Source: an uncultured Collinsella sp. (lineage in GTDB: Bacteria; Actinomycetota; Coriobacteriia; Coriobacteriales; Coriobacteriaceae). From it: 9,965 nucleotides of DNA. Every line of letters begins with the position of its first letter. Within the stretch, counting starts at the first letter, position 1. The stretch lies in contig CABULX010000083.1 of assembly GCA_902492545.1 (NCBI GenBank), forward strand, positions 1 to 9,965. The letters run 5' to 3'. Below the pieces are notes generated by a model. The model made no database searches, was not told the DNA's origin, and saw only the letters and a program-made list of their open reading frames with translations. The translations under genes and the position numbers were made by a program. Below are positions 6,060 to 9,965 of this stretch, piece after piece.

Positions 6060-6092
6060 AAAAAACGGAGCCGTGTTGCCACGACTCCGTTT
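6060..6092 (-). terminator. Intrinsic terminator of the phosphorylase gene
   Basis: Read on the minus strand: AAACGGAG (6092-6085), an inner CGTG/CACG stem closing a 4-nt loop, then CTCCGTTT (6070-6063) running into a six-T tract (6065-6060). It lies 28 bp beyond the phosphorylase stop. This is a classic rho-independent form, and it faces the ABC operon terminator. Confidence 0.88.
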
Positions 6093-6120
6093 CTCAAGAG
6101 GATGGGTAAGGGAAGCGAAA

Positions 6121-8388
6121 TTAGTTCAGGTGCCAGATCTCGTCGTTGTACTGGGAGATGGTGCGGTCGGACGAGAAAGTGCCGGCGTTGGCGATATTGA
6201 TGAGCGCCTTGCGCATCCAAGCGTCCTGGTCCTCGTAGTCGGCTAGCACGCGCTCCTTGGTCTGGATGTACTCCTCAATGTCGAGCAGGGCCATGAACCA
6301 GTCCTTGCCCTTGATGTCGTCGTGCAGACGCTGCAGGCGCTCCGCGTTGCCGGTCGCCATAAAGGCGGGGTTGGTGATGAAGTCCACCAGCAGTTTGATG
6401 CCGGGCTTGCGGTAGAGCGTGCCGGCGTCATAGGTGCCGTCGGCGTAGAGCTGCTCGACCTGTTTGGACGAGGCACCAAAGGTATAGATGTTCTCGTCGC
6501 CCACGAGCTCGGCAATCTCCACGTTGGCGCCGTCAAGCGTGCACAGGGTTAGGGCGCCGTTGAGCATGAACTTCATGTTGGAGGTGCCGCTCGCCTCCTT
6601 GGAGGCCAGGCTGATCTGCTCGGAGATATCAGCAGCGGGGATCACGCGCTCGGCGGCGGTGACGTTGTAGTTCTCGATCATGACGACCTGCAGGTAGGGA
6701 GCCACGTCGGGGTCGTTTGCAATCCACTGCGACAGCGTCAAGATCAGATGGATGATGTCCTGCGCGATAGTGTAGGCAGGCGCCGCCTTGCCGCCAAAGA
6801 TGATGGTGACGGGGTGCTTAGGTCTGTTGCCGTTCTTGATATCGAGGTACTTCCAGATGATGTAGAGCGCGAGCATCTGCTGACGCTTGTACTCGTGGAT
6901 GCGCTTGACCTGGACGTCGATGATGGCGTTGGAGGGAATGGTCACGCCCTGCTCGAGCGCCATGAACTGGCGCATGATGGCCTTGGCCTCGACCTTGGTG
7001 GCGGCCAGGCGCTCAAGAACGTCCTTGTCGTCGGCGAAATTGGCGAGTTTGCTCAGATCGCCGGTGCTGCGCCAGTCGGTGCCGATCACATCGTCGAGCA
7101 GGCTGGCGAGCGCGGGGTTGGCCCCATGGACCCAGCGGCGGAAGGTGATGCCGTTGGTCTTGTTGGAGAACTTCTCGGGATAGATTTCGTAGAACGGATG
7201 AAGCTCGGTGTCCTCCAGGATCTTGGTGTGGAGGGCGGCTACGCCGTTGATGGAGAAGCCAAAGTGGATGTCCATGTGGGCCATGTGGACGGTATCGTGT
7301 TTGTCGATGATGGCGACGCGCGGGTCATCGTGCTCGGCCTTCGCGATCTCATCGAGCTTGACGATAATGTCGGCGATGGCAGGGGAGACCTTCTGTAGGC
7401 TGGCGAGCGGCCACTTCTCGAGCGCCTCGGCAAGAATCGTGTGGTTAGTGTAGGCGACCATGGAGCGTACGATGGTCACGGCCTCGTCAAACTCGATGTC
7501 ATGCTCGGTGGTGAGCAAGCGAATGAGCTCGGGGATGACCATGGTGGGGTGCGTGTCGTTAATTTGGACCACGGCGTAGTCGGACAGATCGTGCAGGTTG
7601 CTGCCGCGCTCGATGGCCTCGTCGATCAGGAGCTGGGCGGCGTTGCTTACCATGAAGTATTCCTGGTAGATGCGAAGTAGGCGGCCCTGCTCGTCGGAAT
7701 CGTCGGGGTAGAGGAACAAGGTGAGGTTCTTGGCGATCTCGGTCTTATCGAAGTCGATGGAGCTGCCGGGGACCAGGCCGTCGTCGACGCTCGCCAGGTC
7801 GAACAGGCGCAGGCGGTTCTTGGTGGGCTGGTCGTAACCGGGCACATCGATGTTGACGAGCTTGGAGGTAACGGCAAAATCGCCGAACTCGACGGTGTAG
7901 GAGCGGTCATCGTCGACCAGGATGTCCTGCTCACCGAGCCACTCGTCGGGGACGGCCTTCTGCTGGTTGTCGACAAAGCGCTGACGGAACAGACCGTAGT
8001 GATAGTTGAGGCCCACGCCATCGCCGGTCAAGCCCAGCGTGGCGATGGAATCCAGGAAGCATGCGGCCAAGCGGCCCAGGCCGCCGTTGCCGAGTGACGG
8101 CTCGACCTCGAATTCCTCGATCTTGTTGAGGTCGTGGCCTGCGGCGGTGAGCTGGTCCTTAACCTCGTCGTAGATGCCGAGGTCGATCATATTGTTGATG
8201 AGCAGCTTGCCGATCAAAAATTCGGCGGAAATGTAATAGAGCTTTTTCTTGCCGTTGTTGAGCGGGCGGGCGGCGGAGCGCTCCTGCACGAGTTTGACCA
8301 GCAGCTTGTAAATGCGACGGTCGTCGAGCTGCTCGAGCGAGGTGCCAAAAGACTGCTCGGCGAGTTCCATGAGGTTAATTCGGGGCAT
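6121..8388 (-). CDS. glgP: Glycogen/maltodextrin (alpha-glucan) phosphorylase, GT35
   Basis: A 755-residue enzyme that releases glucose-1-phosphate from the non-reducing end of alpha-1,4-glucans using phosphate and pyridoxal phosphate, in the cytoplasm. Visible family motifs: YISAEFLIGK near the N-terminus, LGNGGLGRLAACFLDS, VQINDTHP, KRIHEYKRQ, and EASGTSNMKFMLNGA with the PLP-binding lysine at about residue 606, followed by TLDGANVEI. It is slightly shorter than E. coli MalP and GlgP (about 800), with no sign of truncation. I prefer the ATG at 8388 over the in-frame ATG at 8415: AGGAG sits just upstream of 8388, while 8415 has no ribosome binding site. It lies downstream of malQ in the same orientation, so malP is an equally good name; together they degrade malto-oligosaccharides or glycogen. 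Confidence 0.95.
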   Translation of the reverse strand: MPRINLMELAEQSFGTSLEQLDDRRIYKLLVKLVQERSAARPLNNGKKKLYYISAEFLIGKLLINNMIDLGIYDEVKDQLTAAGHDLNKIEEFEVEPSLGNGGLGRLAACFLDSIATLGLTGDGVGLNYHYGLFRQRFVDNQQKAVPDEWLGEQDILVDDDRSYTVEFGDFAVTSKLVNIDVPGYDQPTKNRLRLFDLASVDDGLVPGSSIDFDKTEIAKNLTLFLYPDDSDEQGRLLRIYQEYFMVSNAAQLLIDEAIERGSNLHDLSDYAVVQINDTHPTMVIPELIRLLTTEHDIEFDEAVTIVRSMVAYTNHTILAEALEKWPLASLQKVSPAIADIIVKLDEIAKAEHDDPRVAIIDKHDTVHMAHMDIHFGFSINGVAALHTKILEDTELHPFYEIYPEKFSNKTNGITFRRWVHGANPALASLLDDVIGTDWRSTGDLSKLANFADDKDVLERLAATKVEAKAIMRQFMALEQGVTIPSNAIIDVQVKRIHEYKRQQMLALYIIWKYLDIKNGNRPKHPVTIIFGGKAAPAYTIAQDIIHLILTLSQWIANDPDVAPYLQVVMIENYNVTAAERVIPAADISEQISLASKEASGTSNMKFMLNGALTLCTLDGANVEIAELVGDENIYTFGASSKQVEQLYADGTYDAGTLYRKPGIKLLVDFITNPAFMATGNAERLQRLHDDIKGKDWFMALLDIEEYIQTKERVLADYEDQDAWMRKALINIANAGTFSSDRTISQYNDEIWHLN

Positions 8389-8434
8389 GTTTTCTCCTGT
8401 GATGGGTTGTTTCATGTCTGCAATTCATAAGAAG

Positions 8435-8468
8435 CCCGCGCGAGGGGATTGGGGTGGCCTCGCGCGGG
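8435..8468 (-). terminator. GC-rich hairpin between malQ and the phosphorylase gene
   Basis: Perfect 11-bp stem: CCCGCGCGAGG (8435-8445) with CCTCGCGCGGG (8458-8468), loop 12 nt. On the minus strand it is followed by CTTCTTATG, only a weak U-rich tail. It lies 48 bp after the malQ stop and 46 bp before the phosphorylase start. It may be a partial terminator or an mRNA-stabilising hairpin between cotranscribed genes. No convincing separate promoter for the phosphorylase is seen in 8389-8434. Confidence 0.65.
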
Positions 8469-8516
8469 AAAAGCAAGCGCGTCCGCACGGTGGGGAGGGG
8501 TCGGGCGCGGTGGCTC

Positions 8517-9965
8517 CTATTGAGGAAGCTCGATTTCGGCTTCCGACGGGATGCGGAAGTAGGTCTCGGTCCAGTCGGTGAGTTTGTGCTCGAGCTCGCG
8601 GGTGATGGCGCCGTCGAGCATGCGCCAGGTCCAGTTGCCGCCCAGCGTGGCAGGGGTGTTGATGCGCGCCTCGTTGCCCAAGTTGAGCAGGTCCTGCATG
8701 GTGTAGATGCACGTGTCGCTTACGCTGGCGGCGATGGTGCGATTGAGTGCATCTGCCATGGGTTCGCCGGCTTGCTGATGGGTGTACAGGGCTGCCTGCT
8801 CGCGCTGACGCGGGGTGGCCGTTCCCTCAAACCAACCGCGCGCCGTCTCGTTGTCGTGTGTGCCCACATAGGCGACGGTGTTGGCAATGTAGTTGTGCGG
8901 CAGGTAGTACGAGTTGGTGCCCTCAAAGGCGAACTGCAAGATCTTCATGCCGGGGAAGCCCGAGTTGTCGCGCATGTCGATGACGCCGGGGGTGAGGAAG
9001 CCAAGGTCTTCGGCGATGATGGGCAGCGTGCCGAGCTTTTCCTCGAGCGTCTTGAAGAACTTGAGGCCGGGGCCCTGCGTCCACGAACCGTAGGACGAAT
9101 CGGGTGAGGAGAACGGCACCTCCCAATAGGCCTCGAAGCCGCGGAAGTGATCCAGGCGGATGACATCGTACATGTTGAGGGCGGCGCGGATGCGGCCCTC
9201 CCACCAGGAGAAACCGTCGGCTTCCATGGCGTCCCAGTCGTAGATGGGATTTCCCCAGTACTGGCCGGTGGCCGAGAACTGGTCGGGCGGCGTGCCGGCG
9301 ACACTTGCGGGATTACCGGCGGCGTCGATCTTAAAGAGCTCGGGTGTGGCCCACATCTCGACGGAGTCGCGCGAGACATAGATGGGCAGGTCGCCGATGA
9401 TGAGGATGTCGCGCTCGTTGGCATAGGCCTTGAGGCGGCTCCACTGACGATCGAAGAAGTACTGCGTCATCTGGTGGTAGAGCATGCGCGCGGGATGGGC
9501 GGCGCAGACCTTGGCAGAAGCCTCACCGCGGGTACGGAGCTCTGCGGGCCACTCCCAAAATGCCTTGAGACCGCACTCCTCCTTGACGGTCATGAACTCG
9601 CAGTAGGGGATGAGCCAGTCTTCGTTGGTTTGGACAAACTCGTCGAAGTCGGCCGGCTTGTCGGCGCCAAAGCGCTCGGCGGCGCGGTCGAGAATCTGAC
9701 GACGGCCACCAAAGATGGCGCCATAGTCGACATTGCTGGGGTCGGAGCCCAGGTACACGCCGTCGATATCGTGCTGCTCCAGGTAACCTGCCTCGATAAG
9801 CTCGGCAAAGTCAATGAAGTTGGGGTTGCCCGCACGGGCCGAGAACGACTGATAGGGCGAGTCGCCATAGCTCGTCGTCGTAAGGGGCAGAATCTGCCAG
9901 TAATGTTGTTTGCACGAGGCAAGAAAATCGACGAAGTCGTAGGCATTCCAGCCAAAGCCGCCGAT
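8517..9965 (-). CDS. malQ: 4-alpha-glucanotransferase (amylomaltase), GH77, N-terminus outside window
   Basis: 482 residues are visible; the frame stays open to the right edge. The first visible residues, IGGFGWNAYDFVDF, then WQILPLTTTSYGDSPYQSFS, match the start of amylomaltases, so only about 20-25 residues are missing. The enzyme cuts an alpha-1,4-glucan and transfers the piece to another sugar, releasing glucose and building chains long enough for phosphorylase. Visible residues 272 (Asp in RLDHFRG, nucleophile), 319 (Glu in IIAEDLG, acid/base) and 371 (Asp in GTHDNET) form the GH77 catalytic triad. Length and spacing agree with the bacterial about 500-residue type without extra domains. 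A GTG codon at 9758 is internal, not the start. It lies upstream of the phosphorylase gene, probably in one transcript. Confidence 0.95.
   Translation of the reverse strand: MGGFGWNAYDFVDFLASCKQHYWQILPLTTTSYGDSPYQSFSARAGNPNFIDFAELIEAGYLEQHDIDGVYLGSDPSNVDYGAIFGGRRQILDRAAERFGADKPADFDEFVQTNEDWLIPYCEFMTVKEECGLKAFWEWPAELRTRGEASAKVCAAHPARMLYHQMTQYFFDRQWSRLKAYANERDILIIGDLPIYVSRDSVEMWATPELFKIDAAGNPASVAGTPPDQFSATGQYWGNPIYDWDAMEADGFSWWEGRIRAALNMYDVIRLDHFRGFEAYWEVPFSSPDSSYGSWTQGPGLKFFKTLEEKLGTLPIIAEDLGFLTPGVIDMRDNSGFPGMKILQFAFEGTNSYYLPHNYIANTVAYVGTHDNETARGWFEGTATPRQREQAALYTHQQAGEPMADALNRTIAASVSDTCIYTMQDLLNLGNEARINTPATLGGNWTWRMLDGAITRELEHKLTDWTETYFRIPSEAEIELPQ

Larger units (their letters stand above)
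5744..6120. other. Convergent intergenic region with terminators and palindromic repeats
   Basis: A 377-bp gap between the plus-strand ABC operon and the minus-strand phosphorylase gene, without a credible ORF. From left to right it holds a weaker hairpin (GACTGCGG 5774-5781 with CCGCGGTC 5798-5805, one G-U pair), the ABC operon terminator (5812-5856), two 57-bp palindromic repeats (within 5879-6020), and the phosphorylase terminator on the minus strand (6060-6092). Both flanking operons read toward this region, so no promoter is expected and none was recognised. Confidence 0.8.

Noticed and set aside
8389..8415. ATG at 8415 as the start of the phosphorylase
   Set aside because: It has no Shine-Dalgarno, whereas AGGAG lies a few bases before the ATG at 8388. 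The first nine residues do not resemble the family.
9756..9758. GTG at 9758 as the start of malQ
   Set aside because: The frame continues upstream to the window edge with conserved amylomaltase residues such as YGDSPYQSFS.

Overview
The window looks like a carbohydrate-utilisation locus from a high-GC gut actinobacterium of the class Coriobacteriia, most likely Collinsella or a close relative. This is inferred from GC-rich coding sequence with C/G-ending codons, a Tat-type lipoprotein sugar-binding protein, and the protein family types; no search could be run. All genes seen belong to known families.

Layout. Positions 1-122 (minus) hold the first 40 codons of a PTS permease (EIIC) resembling the alpha-glucoside/maltose type. 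It diverges across a 229-bp AT-rich control region from a TreR-like GntR/HutC repressor (352-1071, plus). After a strong terminator (1111-1163) and a 214-bp control and leader region comes a four-gene plus-strand ABC sugar importer: Tat lipoprotein binding protein (1378-2694), two CUT1 permeases (2782-3636 and 3636-4475, overlapping by one base) and a MalK/MsmX/UgpC-type ATPase (4544-5743). It ends at a terminator (5812-5856). A convergent intergenic region (5744-6120) carries two diverged copies of a 57-bp imperfect palindrome. On the minus strand follow the terminator and coding region of an alpha-glucan phosphorylase (6121-8388) and, upstream of it, 4-alpha-glucanotransferase MalQ (8517 to beyond 9965, start outside the window).

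How the parts may work together (inference). The ABC importer would bring in an oligosaccharide. MalQ would disproportionate short malto-oligosaccharides, and the phosphorylase would release glucose-1-phosphate. The PTS permease would be a second, phosphorylating route for a disaccharide, controlled by the adjacent TreR-like regulator. The importer's substrate cannot be read from sequence; alpha-gluco-oligosaccharides are the best guess from the neighbours.

The least explained material is non-coding: the paired 57-bp palindromes with four arms at about 40-bp spacing; two intercistronic hairpins in the ABC operon, each followed by the same GCATATYGAAAGG Shine-Dalgarno module; and candidate operators between the PTS gene and the regulator. 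I found no convincing new multi-gene system.
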